Source: Allomyces macrogynus ATCC 38327
Lineage: Eukaryota; Blastocladiomycota; Blastocladiomycetes; Blastocladiales; Blastocladiaceae
Direction: 5' to 3'
Assembly (NCBI GenBank): GCA_000151295.1
Contig: GG745350.1
Span: 12,826-42,237 of the forward strand
DNA length: 29,412 nt
The notes under the pieces were generated by a model that saw only the letters and a program-made list of their open reading frames with translations, made no database searches and had not been told where the DNA came from. A program made the position numbers and the translations under genes. Positions 1 through 11,418 of this stretch are shown in pieces. Each line of letters begins with the position of its first letter. Position 1 is the stretch's first letter.

Positions 1-901
<901 letters not shown>

Positions 902-2923
902 ATGCCGTCGACTACCACGCTCGCCATCCTTGCCATTGTCGGCATTGCCGCCGTCGTGGGTCTGGTCTGGTCGCTCAACCGCGCGCTCAGCAAGCCCATC
1001 GACATTCCGCACACCAGCAAGGCCGCCATCCCCTTCCAGCCCGACCCAGAGGCCCCGCCGCCCCCGCCGATCCCGCGCCATATCGCGCGCACCTCGTCCA
1101 TGATCATGACGAACTACACGCCCGCACGCACGCGGTCGGCCACCCCCGGTCCGGGGCTCCCGCCAGTGCTGCCCGACCACGCGCACCGCAAGCACGGCCA
1201 TCAAGATCTGCGCCATGCGAAGCAAGCGCAGCCTGGTCATTCTGCGCGCCCGACCTCGCCGACGTCGCCGACGTCGTCCGAATCCTCGTCGACGGACTTC
1301 AACGCGCCGCCGGGGCCCATCGTCGGCGACCTCGATCGCATTCTCGTCGTTGCTGCGGCCAACGCCGAGCTCGGCGAAACGTACACGCCGCAACGTCGCA
1401 GTACGCGCGCCAAGATGCTCGCGCAGAAACAGGACGGGACTGCGCATGCTCCACGTCGCAATGGTGCTGGTGGCGGCGCGTCGGGAATATCGCCGACGGC
1501 CGCCGCGCCTGTACCGGTCATGATGGGCGGCGGGGGCAGCGGTGCCATGGGGTTTCCGACCGCGCATGTCGCGAGCGCCGCCGTCGCGGCCGAGGAACGG
1601 GCCAAGCGCAAGCGGCGGTCCGAGGCCATGAAGCGCGCCGAGCAGGCCGTGCCGGAATGGCGCGAACCGCCGCTGCGCACGCTCAACGCGTCGCTCTCGC
1701 TCGAGATTCAGGCCGCGCTGGCGCAGCTCGTACCGCCCGTACCTGTCGACACGTCGAGCAGCAGCGGCAGTGCACCGATGGGCGAGTTTCACGAATCAAC
1801 CTCGTCGGATCCGTCGCATTCGGTCGGCACGCCGCGCACACCGACGACGCCGCGAACCCCAACGACACCGCGTTCATTCGCTCCACCGACACCGCCCACT
1901 CCACCATCTCCACCCGCTCTGCCAGCCCCACCGTCACCTCCCGCGCTGCCAACCCCTCCATCTCCTCCGCATCCTCCCTCGCCGCTCTGCCCACTCTCGG
2001 CACTGTCCGCGCCCTCTCCTCCTTCTCCACCATCTCCACCGCCTGCGCCGTCATTGCCCTCTCCTCCGTTACCACCCGCGGTGCTGTCTCCACCCTCCCC
2101 ACCACAGTCGCCGGCTGCTCCATCGGCGGCACCACCCTCCAGCAGATCCGACTCGGCCTCCCCCGCCCTTTCGCGAGCCGAATCTGAAATCGATTTGTCG
2201 GGTTCGGACGGCAACACGACCGCGGCATCCTCGACTCCAACCGTCGAGCTGACCCCCAGCAATGACGCCGCGCGCAACGGTGAGCGTCCAGCTGCAGCCG
2301 ACGCACAGAAGGGCCCGCCCTCGCCCAAGGCTCTGCCGCCGCACCTGCGCGAGCGTCGGCCATCGCAGTTCCTCGAACGCATTGCCTCGTCCGGCATGAT
2401 CGTGAACCCGACTGCGAGCGCGGCCGGATCGAGCACCGGCCATGGACCCGGCGCGCGGCGGCACCGTCCACCCTCGCGACTCATCCAGCGCATTTCATCG
2501 GCCGGGTCAATTCTGTGGACGCCGTCGTCGTCCAATACCGCCGCCGCTGCAGCCCCCGCCGAACCCGTCTCGGTCGACGCCGATCCGTCGACAACGACGC
2601 TGGTCGTGGGCGCGCGGTACCGCGCGACGGCGCCGTACCTGGCGCGCCGCGACGACGAAGTGTCAGTGTTGCGTGGCGACAATATGCTCGTGGAGCGCAT
2701 CCTATCGGACGGGTGGGTGCTCGGCCGGAACCTCGACATGGACCAGGTGCGCGGCGTGTTCCCGCGGTTCACGATTGAAGATGACAACAAGCCGGTGACG
2801 ATCCGTCGCACCGGATCGGGATCGCACGCTCGGCCGGCGCGGGCGCATGCGAGCGCGATGACGCACCCCGTCGGTGCAGCCGCTGAAGCAAGTCTGGCAT
2901 CTGGATCCGGTGCAAACTCATGA
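902..2923 (+). CDS. Membrane-anchored proline-rich protein with C-terminal SH3 domain
   Basis: A single open frame of 673 codons. Residues about 7-27 form one hydrophobic segment (LAILAIVGIAAVVGLVWSL) with no typical signal-peptide cleavage site, so it looks like an N-terminal anchor. A long, low-complexity Ser/Pro/Ala region follows. It includes a GTPRTPTTPRTPTTPRS block and, at about residues 325-430, a dense PPSPPALPAPPSPP-type tract that could itself bind SH3 or profilin modules. Residues about 566-622 look like an SH3 domain: ARYRATAPYLARRDDEVSV in place of ALYDY, then LRGDNMLVE, DGWVLGRN and GVFPRFTI. The layout of anchor, disordered Pro-rich stretch and terminal SH3 recalls fungal Fus1-type and other cell-cortex adaptor proteins, but orthology is not shown. 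It probably recruits Pro-rich partners at a membrane (inference). The start is the first ATG of the frame, directly before the anchor. Confidence 0.75.
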   Translation: MPSTTTLAILAIVGIAAVVGLVWSLNRALSKPIDIPHTSKAAIPFQPDPEAPPPPPIPRHIARTSSMIMTNYTPARTRSATPGPGLPPVLPDHAHRKHGHQDLRHAKQAQPGHSARPTSPTSPTSSESSSTDFNAPPGPIVGDLDRILVVAAANAELGETYTPQRRSTRAKMLAQKQDGTAHAPRRNGAGGGASGISPTAAAPVPVMMGGGGSGAMGFPTAHVASAAVAAEERAKRKRRSEAMKRAEQAVPEWREPPLRTLNASLSLEIQAALAQLVPPVPVDTSSSSGSAPMGEFHESTSSDPSHSVGTPRTPTTPRTPTTPRSFAPPTPPTPPSPPALPAPPSPPALPTPPSPPHPPSPLCPLSALSAPSPPSPPSPPPAPSLPSPPLPPAVLSPPSPPQSPAAPSAAPPSSRSDSASPALSRAESEIDLSGSDGNTTAASSTPTVELTPSNDAARNGERPAAADAQKGPPSPKALPPHLRERRPSQFLERIASSGMIVNPTASAAGSSTGHGPGARRHRPPSRLIQRISSAGSILWTPSSSNTAAAAAPAEPVSVDADPSTTTLVVGARYRATAPYLARRDDEVSVLRGDNMLVERILSDGWVLGRNLDMDQVRGVFPRFTIEDDNKPVTIRRTGSGSHARPARAHASAMTHPVGAAAEASLASGSGANS

Positions 2924-3163
2924 ACAGGCAGTCGTTTCGCAGCCGTCTTTGGCCGGCACGAAGTGAACGAGACTCGATTTGGTTGCCTTTGGTTTCGTTT
3001 GTCGCGTCGCTGTAGATGCTCGTTTTGCTTCACATTCTCTTTTCGTTTTGATGACCCTCCCCCTCAAGCGCCTCGAGTCCAAATCAGATGCTCGTTGAAA
3101 GTAATAGATGTCTGCTCGTTTGCCTATCCCGTCCCAACCAGGCCTTGCGCAAGTCCTCCGTTT

Positions 3164-6100
3164 TCAACCAACAGTCGACCCTCCGCGCGACCGTGACCCC
3201 GCGCGCGCCGTGGCGCGCCCAACCCCACCCCCACCGCTATTGGCCGTGGCTGACCACAACTTCATGCTCATCGACTGCGCGGGCGAATGCGTCGCAGCGA
3301 CATCCTTGAAAATGGTTTCAATCTCGGCGACCCAATTGTCGGCCGCAGCCGCGTCGGTCGTTTGCACGATCCACCCGGTGCCGTCGACGCGCAGCAAAAA
3401 GCAGCCTGGGAACGTCTTGGCCAAGTTGGCGTCAATCTTGGCCGCTTGCAGGTTGGTCGTGTAGGCGCGGCACGGCGCACTCTGTGGCGGCAGACGACAA
3501 AGGTGGATCAGTCGCTCCGTCCAAGTCGCGCCGGAGTGGAGAAAAAAAATGTGGCCGCGCACCTGATCCTTGACGTTGGCGATGAGCAGGACCGGACACG
3601 GCGAGCTGAACAGCAATAAATGCACGTCGGTCCAGGTCCGAAACACCCCCGACACCTTTTGCATGGCGTAGTTAATGCCGACGCGCGTCGCCTGCAGTGA
3701 TCCGGGTCAGTGAGCATGTTGTGCGCGTGCACAACAAGTATACCAGCGAGAAACCGTACCATGACAGCAGTTGGATCGTCGCCGTTGGCCGGCCGGTCGT
3801 CGGCACCAGAGCCCGTTCCCGCCGCCGACCCGAAAACTGGCCGCAAATTGATCCCCTTGGACGGGCCCTCGATAGTCGTCGACGGCAACGTCGCGCTCTC
3901 CAAAATCGTCGACGATGCGACGCGCGGCGTCTCAAACTTGCTCCCGCCGCTCGCCCCGCTCTTCCCGTCAGCGCCCGTCTTCGCCTTGGCCCCGCCTTTC
4001 TTGGCGGCCTTGTGCGCCTCCCAAATCGGCCGTAGAACGAGCGCGCCCAACGCCGTCCCCATGGCAACAATCGTCGCGACCGCCTGCACGACGGCCTCGG
4101 CCAGGTACGTCACCGATGGCGACAGCGACACCGACCCTGCGACAACACCCGCAACAAGCACGACCGACATGACCCCAGCAACGGCGCGGTTCTCGCGAAA
4201 CGGCAGCCGCACGCGACGGATCCGGCGCGCCGTGCGCGCGGCCGTGAGCAGTAGCAGGCTGTGGAAGACGTAGAGCGCCGTCGTGAGCGCGTACGCCGTG
4301 GATTTTGTTGCGCGCGGGCGGCACACGAGCGTAAATGTCTTTGCTGAGACGGTTGTCGCCGTCGGTCCTGGGTCGGCGAGCGCTGTCCATGCCGCGAGCA
4401 TTGTCGCGTCGAGGGCCACGGCGATGCCGACGGCTGGGAGGAGGACGCGGCGTGCGGGCGGGTTCACGGACATGCGCCGGTTTCCGAAAGTCAGGTACGT
4501 GTACCACGTCTTGACGGTCGTCGCGCCAAGGAAAATGGTCCAAGCCATGGCGAGCAGCCACGTGCGCGCGATGCAGATGTCGGTCGTGGCTGGGACGAGG
4601 AGGGCTGCGACCGACCCGCCCGCCAAGAGGACGGATACGACCACGAGCCACTGGTACACGGGCGTTTGCTGCACGATCGGGTCGTGGCGCGCGAAGCGGA
4701 CGAGCCCGCCGGCAGATAGAATCGCGGCGACGGCAACGCCCGCCGTGGCTGTGAGCAGCGAGGCCGAGAGCGGGGAATTGGGTTCGATCTGCTCGAGGGT
4801 CTTGACTGCGATTTCGGGTGATGATGACAGAAACGTTGGAGATCAAAGTGATGAGCAAGTGCGTCAGGGAGCCGAGAGCGACTAATAAATCCGCAAAACG
4901 TGCTGTAGTCTGCGGGCGGCGCCGGAATCCATGATGACCAGATATTGCGGTTCGCCATGATCCAGTTACACGCCGCGTTGCCGGCTTCGTAGCTGGTCCG
5001 CGCCAAATCGGCGAGCAATGCATCAATGTCGACGTCGCGAAACGTGAGAAACCGGAGCAAATTGTAGACGTGCGGCGCCTCGGTCACCAGCGCCGGCCGG
5101 CCGAGCTTTGCGAGCAGCTCGACGGTCCAGTCGCACGTCAGGCTGTTCCCCGGCTGGCCGACTCGGGTGGCCGAAAAATTGCCGAGGCACGTCGAAGAGT
5201 ACTCGGGCAGGTTGATGCGCGTCAAGGCCGTGGTCGAGACAAGCACCTCGGGCTTCCAGTAGTAGAAGATGCAGGCCGACCCTTGCGCAGCGCAGGATTG
5301 CACGGCCGGAAGAAAGTCGTAGCCGAGGTAGACGACAACAAGCGGCAAGTTGAGGGAAATGATGCGCTGCTCGTTGGATCCTGGGCTCAATGTCGGGAGA
5401 ATGGACTAGTGATGGTCGACGTCGTCAAAACATGAACCTCCACGGCGATGAGCGGGAGTGACAGCGAAACAGACCCAAAACTCGCGGCACGGCGTCGCCG
5501 GATTTCCTTGGCATTGCGGCGGAACGAACATGCCGTTGGTGCAGTACGGGAACGTGGCCGTGTCGCATAACCACGACCCGTCAGGTTTGCGCGCGGGCGT
5601 GGTCGTGCCCGCGAGCGGAAGCAGCGCCAGGACATCGGCGCGGTAGTAAGAGCGCCACGAGTCGAAGATCTTGCTCGGATTGGCGTTCACGGCGCTTGTC
5701 GGTATATACCACGACGACTTGCCCGTGTACCCTACCAGGCCGAGGTCCTCGACGGCGCCGAGCTGCACGACGTACTATTGCGGTCATTTCGGGGCGGTGA
5801 GCTCCAGTCGAGCGATCGGATTTTGCGCAACAGCGAAGGATCGGGGAAGCAAACACACTTGCTGGTAAAGCGCGACCCGAGCATTGGGCCACGTTTCCAG
5901 GTTAGCGTCGACGCGCCCAGTGGCGATGCGCCCAAACGTATTTTCATAGTCGCCGTACTCGCTGAGCGAGACGTTTACGCCCATGACATCTTGGAGGAGC
6001 AGGGCAGCCACGTACGTTGTCACGTTTGCGCTACACGTCGTGAACCGGATCGGCTTGGTCAGAATGCGCGTGGGAATAAAGAGTCGGTACGATAATCGCG

Positions 6101-6423
6101 ACCTCGACACGCCGGGACGTGTATTACCTCAACCATGGGTTAATTTCCAGGGTAATGCGCGCGGATTGCTGCTGGATCACAGGCTGGCTCGGGTCCTGCG
6201 CAGAGAGGCCGACCCAGCCAAACGATGCCGCGTCGGCCACGGGCAAGCACGAAAAGAGCGTGCGTCGCTTCGCTTGTGTTTCTGCGCCCGTAGTAGCGGC
6301 CAGGAGAAGCAGCAAAGCCAGAACGAGCGTGAGCTGGTCGCTGTGGAGCCGGTGTGCGGCGCCATGAACACTTGCGCGGCGGCGCAGCGAGCAAGGGTGC
6401 GCGTTCTTGGTCGAGAAGTGCAT
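3164..6423 (-). CDS. Class C (GABA-B-like) 7TM receptor with OpuAC-type ligand-binding ectodomain and PH-like tail
   Basis: Exons: 6423-6128, 6102-5859, 5774-5475, 5405-4883, 4805-3760, 3691-3164; about 978 residues. Residues 31-50 are a signal-peptide core (LTLVLALLLLLAATTGA). Residues about 105-445 resemble the OpuAC/ProX glycine betaine-binding fold: LLLQDVMGVNVSLSEYGDYE, then RIATGRVDANLETWP, GYTGKSSWYIP, HVYNLLRFLTF and WIMANRNIWSSWIP. Residues about 468-700 hold seven hydrophobic helices. The third begins CIARTWLLAMAWTIFLGATT and continues VKTWYTYLTF, a GABA-B/class C hallmark, and the expected ECL2 cysteine (FTLVCRP) is present. A Ser/Gly/Lys-rich linker leads to a PH-like region, about 810-940, ending FLLRVDGTGWIV then NWVAEIETIF. 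The receptor should sense an extracellular osmolyte or amine and signal through G proteins (inference). The junction between exons 1 and 2 implies a 25-nt intron and is doubtful; the other four introns are 68-84 nt and in phase. Confidence 0.8.
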
Positions 6424-7005
6424 CGAGTCCACCGCGGCGAAATGCGGCCTTGAGTTCGTGTCGGCAGCGGTCCTGGTAGTCGTGATCTTGGTGGTTGCGC
6501 GTGTGCGTGCGATCGCTGAGCTTGGATCCGTACTTGCGGTTGGCGAGATTCGGGGTGCCGATCGCTATGGACGGTGTTGAGCGAGCGCAATCACAATCGA
6601 GCATCAAGTGCGGCAACCTGTGATTATTGGAATGGTTGAACGTTGGTGCTTGAAGGAGGTGAAGGTGGCCCGGCTCGGCGTCGCAATCTCGCGGATTGAC
6701 TTGACGGGTGATCAGCGACCAAACCGACCAGGCTTGGCCAGACAGCCATGGGCACTGGCGCATGCGACGCGGCCACGACGCTGGCGCTGACACAGTCGCT
6801 GACGATGGACGACAATGCATCGCAGAGCCAAACGTTCGCTGCCCAAAACCAATGCACTGGTGATATTTCTGAAGAAGATAACCACGAAACGAAAGGAAAC
6901 ACAAGAATCAAACCCGAATCCCAACAACCCACTTCCCGACACGTCTTGCTCGCTCTCTCGACGCGTCGCGACCGCATCACGCACCACGCTCCCCCATTCA
7001 CGCAC
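6424..7005. promoter_or_regulatory. Intergenic: receptor promoter and RAE1 3' region
   Basis: Both neighbours are on the minus strand, so this stretch should carry the RAE1 3' end and the promoter of the receptor gene. The stretch at about 6830-6960 is noticeably A-rich on the plus strand. No further gene, repeat or clear core-promoter motif was seen. Confidence 0.3.
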
Positions 7006-8404
7006 CTAGCGCTTCTTGGGCCGGTTCTTGATGTCAGCGTCCTGCACGGCGTGGATCTTGATCACGTTTGCCGCGCCCTGCTGGTAGTGCTCGTGGCCCT
7101 TGGACCAGTCGTAGGACACGGCGTACGCAAACGCGTTGCCCTGCGCCGAGAACGCGGCCGCGGAGATGGGCACGCCCTTGCCAGCGTTGGTGAACATTTT
7201 GAGGCGTGTGCGCGCGTCCTTGTCCCAAAAGTGGAAGGCGCCGTCGGACCCGCACGTCGCAAACGTGCCGTAACCGGGGTGCACGGCAATGCAGTTGACG
7301 GCGAAGACGTTCGGCGGCTGCGCCGAGTCGCGGTGGCACTTGAACGAGAAGTTATCGCTGTCCGAGGCAAAAGGCGTGGGTCAGAGTCGGCTGGTTCCGT
7401 CGCGTCATCAAGAAGGTCAAATATACGTACGCCTTGTTCTTGTCGTCAATGTACTGGATCCCGACGCGGCCCTCAATAGACCCGAGCGCGAACCCGGTGC
7501 CCGACGGGAAACAGGCCACAGTGCGCAGCTGCCACTTGAGCGGCGACTCGATGGTCTTGAAAATGTTGCCGGGTGTCGACAGGTTGATGACGTGGATCTT
7601 GCGGTCGGCCGTGCCCACGACAAGCAGGTTGCCGAAGGCGTCCATGGCGTAGACGCGCTCGCCGACGTTCACGGTACCGACGGGCGTCGGGGACCGCAGA
7701 TCCCAGTACTTGACGGTCTTGTCCCAGGACCCGGTGATGAGCACGCGGTTGTTGTTTTCTTCAAACCAGCGCACAAAGCGGATGGGCGCGTCGTGTGCTG
7801 CGACTTGCACGGCCTGGTTCGACTGCAGGTCAAAGAGCTTGGCCGTCTTGTCAGCACCGGCGGCCACGACCTTGGAGCCGTCCTAGGTCAGGATCAGAAC
7901 AGGTCGGTGAGCAGCATGTCCGGTTTAGTAGAAGCGCAGAGTCTACGAGAAGCGTGACGCACCGAGGTCCAGCGGCAGGAAAGAGCCGGCCCGTCGAGAG
8001 CAAACATGGTTCGTGGGATAGCCTGCGAGGTTTGCACGTTGACGTCCCAGATGCGGACCTAGAAGAAGGCGGACGAAGACTCGGTCAGGCTCCAAGAAGC
8101 GCAACGACTCGAGACCGCCGCGTCAACACAGCAAGAATGCGCACCTGGTTGTCCCATGATGCGGCAGCGAGCATGTCGGCCCTTGGCGACCAGTGCAGGT
8201 CAGAGATGCCGTCGGTCAACTGGCCGGGAAGCTACATGATACGGCGAAGGGCAGAGTGGACGTGAGCGATCGGGACTTAGGAACGGCTTGACGCGTTCGA
8301 CACGCGGCCTTGGAAGAGCAAGCCGCGCGTACTTCAAAGTCTTTGGCGTTTTCCTGGCCAGGCGCGGCCGCACCGAGGCCGCCGAGGCCGCCAAATGTGG
8401 CCAT
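7006..8404 (-). CDS. RAE1: mRNA export factor RAE1/GLE2, WD40 propeller
   Basis: Exons: 8404-8333, 8231-8145, 8058-7963, 7882-7431, 7357-7006; all phases close to 352 residues (human RAE1 has 368). The start is a Gly-rich MATFGGLGGLGAAAPG, followed by NAKDFELPGQLTDGISDLHW. WD40 blades follow, with landmarks SWDNQVRIWDV, DGSKVVAAGADKTAKLFDL, ITGSWDKTVKYWDLRS, ESPLKWQLRTVA, FALGSIEGRVGIQYI, NFSFKCHRDS, TFATCGSDGAFHFWDKDART and FAYAVSYDWSKGHE; the C-terminus is basic (NRPKKR). This is the RAE1/Gle2/Bub3 propeller class, and the DNFSFKCHR and YDWSKGHE blocks are RAE1-specific. The family binds the GLEBS motif of NUP98 at the nuclear pore and acts in poly(A) RNA export and in mitosis. Introns are 73-101 nt. 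It shares a divergent upstream region with ARP1. Confidence 0.95.
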
Positions 8405-9375
8405 GTTGAGGCGCGAGGATCGGTGGAGAAGAGTGGGAAGACAGCGATAATTCGTTGGCGCACGAGTCGCAGAGATGCCGGCGCAGCGTTGCAATTTTGG
8501 TTGAGCGCGACCGGCGGGCTGGTGGTCGTGGACGACGCGGCTGCGGCGTCGCGTCGTTCGGCGAGCTGGGAGCGGCGGCGGTGGTCTCGGCAGCGTCGGG
8601 ACCGACTTGTGCGGGTGGTCGCGCCGCGGTGTCGTGCGCGGTCAAGTCGTGGATCACGGCCAGCGTGCAGGTGCTGGTCGGCGTGGTCGCCTTGCGCGGG
8701 GATGAGGTGGAGCTGCGTCCGCGTCACTGCCACGCCCGATGGCAGGCCTGCGCCACGAGACTTTGGCGTGCGGCTCACATGGGGCACGTGTGTTTGGAGA
8801 ACACACAAACTGTTTGGCTGCACGATGCGCCGAAGACGCACACGAACTGGCCTGACCTGGCCACGCGCCGCACACGAACCGCGCCCGCCCGCGTTCGCCC
8901 GCGAGCCCAAACTGCCCCACTGCGCGCCGGCTTGACAGATCTGCCCTTGGAGCACGGTGCACGCTGCCTGCACCACCAGCTGGCTGCACGGTGGCGGCAC
9001 GACGGCATCCACCTCCTCCTCCACCGCGACCGACCTCACCAGCGACCGCGTCGCCACGCTCGCCACGCCGCCTCGGACCGCCGCCAACTTGCTGCAGCCT
9101 GTGCCCGCCCACGACGCGCGCTCCTCAGTCTCCTCGCCGTCCAATTCGCACTCCAGCGATCGCGCCAACTCCGCAAAGCCAGGCGACGCCGAGCAACACC
9201 AGCCAGCCAACGCTGCAGGCACCAACGGCCCACACTCGCTGCAACCGGCCTGCATCCCGTTGGACCTGCCGATTGGGTCCACGCCACGTGTCTTTGCGCC
9301 GCCAACTCGACCTGTTTCTCGCACCCGGTCCCGCACGCGCTCACTCCGTCGCCTGTGACCTGACCCGTCGCCGCC
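8405..9375. promoter_or_regulatory. Divergent promoter region of RAE1 and ARP1
   Basis: Roughly 970 bases lie between two start codons that face apart, so both 5' UTRs and promoters are here. Pyrimidine- and GC-rich tracts make long frames open by chance on both strands, but none shows a domain. A short hairpin-forming repeat (TGTGTT, 5-nt loop, AACACA) sits near 8788-8805, next to a CACGTG at about 8785. Function is inferred from position only. Confidence 0.4.
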
Positions 9376-11077
9376 ATGGAGTTTGAGGACGTCCTCACCA
9401 ACCAGCCCGTCGTCATCGACAATGTACGACCGGAAGACACTGCTTGGCCCCGCCCAATGCTTGCCTGCTCGCTCGCCCGCCCCGCCCCCGCCGCAACTTC
9501 CGCTGGCGCCCACCGGCCCATGATCACAACACGACGAATGCGCCCTCTCACACTCTGTTTCTCGGCACTTGCTCTACGTAGGGCTCTGGTGTCATCAAGG
9601 CTGGGTTTGCCGGCGACGAGCAGCCCAAGTCGTTTTTCCCATCATGGTCGGTACCCGCTCTTTTTTGCCCGATCTTCCGGCCCGCTGCGCTCTTCATGGC
9701 GACTCTGCCGCCCACGTACCGGTGCTCACCGCGCAATCGTGCCCTCCTCGTTCTCCAGTGTCGGCCGCCCGAAGCACCTCCGCATCATGGCCGGCGCCGT
9801 CGAGGGGGACACGTTCATCGGCCGCAAGGCCCAGGAACTACGCGGTCTGCTGCGCATCAACTACCCAATGGAGCACGGCATTGTCACCGATTGGGAGGAC
9901 ATGGAGCGCATTTGGGACTACATGTACACCGAGGAACTGAAGACTTTGTCCGAGGAGGTGCGTGCGGCGCTCGCGATTGATGTGGTTGTCCTCCTTTCTT
10001 TTAGCGCGTATCTGACCACTCTCTCCACATCCCGCGTAGCATCCCGTCCTCTTGACCGAGGCGCCGCTCAACCCGAAAAAGAACCGCGAGCAGGTTGCGC
10101 AGATCATTTTCGAGACCTTCAACGTGCCCGCCATGTTCATGAGCGTACAGGCCGTGCTCTCGCTGTACGATCCCGCCTCCACTTCCATTCACGCGACTTG
10201 GAACTTAGCTCATCACGACCTATTCGAACCGCATGTAGCTACGCATCCGGCCGAACGACGGGTCTCGTGCTCGACTCGGGTGACGGCGTCACGCACGCCG
10301 TGCCCGTCTACGACGGTTTCGCCATCCCGCACGCCATTCGCCGCATCGACGTGGCCGGCCGCGACATTACGCAGTACCTGCAAGTGCTGCTGCGCAAAAA
10401 CGGCTACGCGTTCCACACGTCGGCCGAAATGGAAGTCGTGCGCGTCATCAAAGAAAAGACGTGCTATATCTCGCAAAACCCAATCAAGGAGGAAAAGGAG
10501 TTTATCGCCGGCGCGTTTGCCTCGGCCGCGCTCCCCGGTATGGCCGCTAAAGGACCCGACGAGTTTATTTTGCCCGACGGCCGCGTCATTAAGTTGGGTG
10601 CGGAGCGGTTCAAGGCGCCCGAGATTCTCTTCAACCCGGACCTGATTGGGCTCGAGTACCCGGGCATGCACCAGGTCATTGTCGATTGCATTCAAAAAGC
10701 CGATCTCGACCTGCGCCGCAACCTCTACAGTAATCTCGTCTTGAGCGGCGGCACGACCTTATTCAAGGGTTCGCTTTCTTTTTTTTTCGCGCGCGCGTGT
10801 TTCGGCCCATCTGGTTTCGGTTTGCTCACTCTGAACGCTCGCTTCCCCTCTCTCAATAGGCCTTGGCGACCGTCTCTTGACCGAGGTCAAGAAGCTGTCG
10901 TCGAGCAAGGACCAGCGCGACGTCAAGATCAAGATCTTTGCGCCACCAGAACGCAAGTACTCGACGTGGATTGGTGGGTCCATCTTGGCCTCGCTGTCGA
11001 CTTTCAAGAAGATGTGGGTCAGCGCCGAAGAGTACCAGGAGGACCCCGACATTATCCATAAGCGCTCGTTTGCGTAG
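9376..11077 (+). CDS. ARP1: Actin-related protein 1 (centractin), dynactin filament subunit
   Basis: Exons: 9376-9423, 9582-9646, 9759-9957, 10040-10164, 10239-10768, 10860-11077; all phases close to 394 residues. The start reads [16 protein letters not shown], and splicing creates the nucleotide-binding loop [16 protein letters not shown]. Other actin-fold landmarks are [88 protein letters not shown] and [30 protein letters not shown] at the start and the C-terminal [15 protein letters not shown] place it in the ARP1 branch rather than actin, which ends in KCF. ARP1 forms the short filament of dynactin, which links dynein to cargo and is needed for nuclear and organelle transport. Introns are 74-158 nt. 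One junction (9646/9759) gives FFPSCVGRPKH, with Cys at a position that varies in the family. Confidence 0.95.
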
Positions 11078-11418
11078 TAGATGCAAAACATATTTCTTTT
11101 TGGTCGCTTCGGTCCTTTCGTATTTTGACCTGCCCGCTCTGTTCGCTCGTTCCCGTTTTCCCCGCGCGGCCCGTCGGCTTTCCTTTACGCGCGCGCTCTC
11201 TCTTCCTCAGTTTTGTCTCCGCCACCCTCGCCAGCCACTCTTGCCGTCATTGCTCTCACCCCACCGTGAATGGAGCACCGTGTTATATAATTTGCCCTGT
11301 CGCTGAACGAGTTCTGGTGCGCAAGCACCAAACCGACAAAAATGAGGGAGAAGAATGCAGTCTATTGTACTATGTTGCAATCCACGAGTCCTCGCGCAAG
11401 TCCGATCACCCCCAACGC
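11078..11418. other. Convergent intergenic region, ARP1 / CCDC40
   Basis: The stop codons of ARP1 (+) and CCDC40 (-) face each other across about 340 bases, which must hold both 3' UTRs and polyadenylation signals. T-rich stretches follow ARP1 directly (about 11090-11130). A TATATAA lies near 11283 but cannot be assigned to a promoter here. No gene seen. Confidence 0.4.

Noticed and set aside
1789..3033. Long antisense Gly/Ala/Asp-rich frame opposite the SH3 gene
   Set aside because: It is the mirror of the Pro/Ser tract (GGDGGEGG-type low complexity), with no domain and no codon signal of its own.
8788..8805. Short hairpin (TGTGTT ... AACACA) as a regulatory RNA or terminator
   Set aside because: A six-base stem is expected by chance in 29 kb, and rho-independent terminators do not apply to nuclear eukaryotic genes.
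8200..9513. 437-codon minus frame across the RAE1/ARP1 promoter region
   Set aside because: Arg/Ser/Ala-rich composition, begins inside ARP1 and ends inside RAE1 exon 2 out of frame; it is a product of GC-rich DNA lacking stops.
11280..11290. TATA box (TATATAA)
   Set aside because: It lies between two converging genes, so there is no transcription start for it to serve; it more likely belongs to a 3' UTR.
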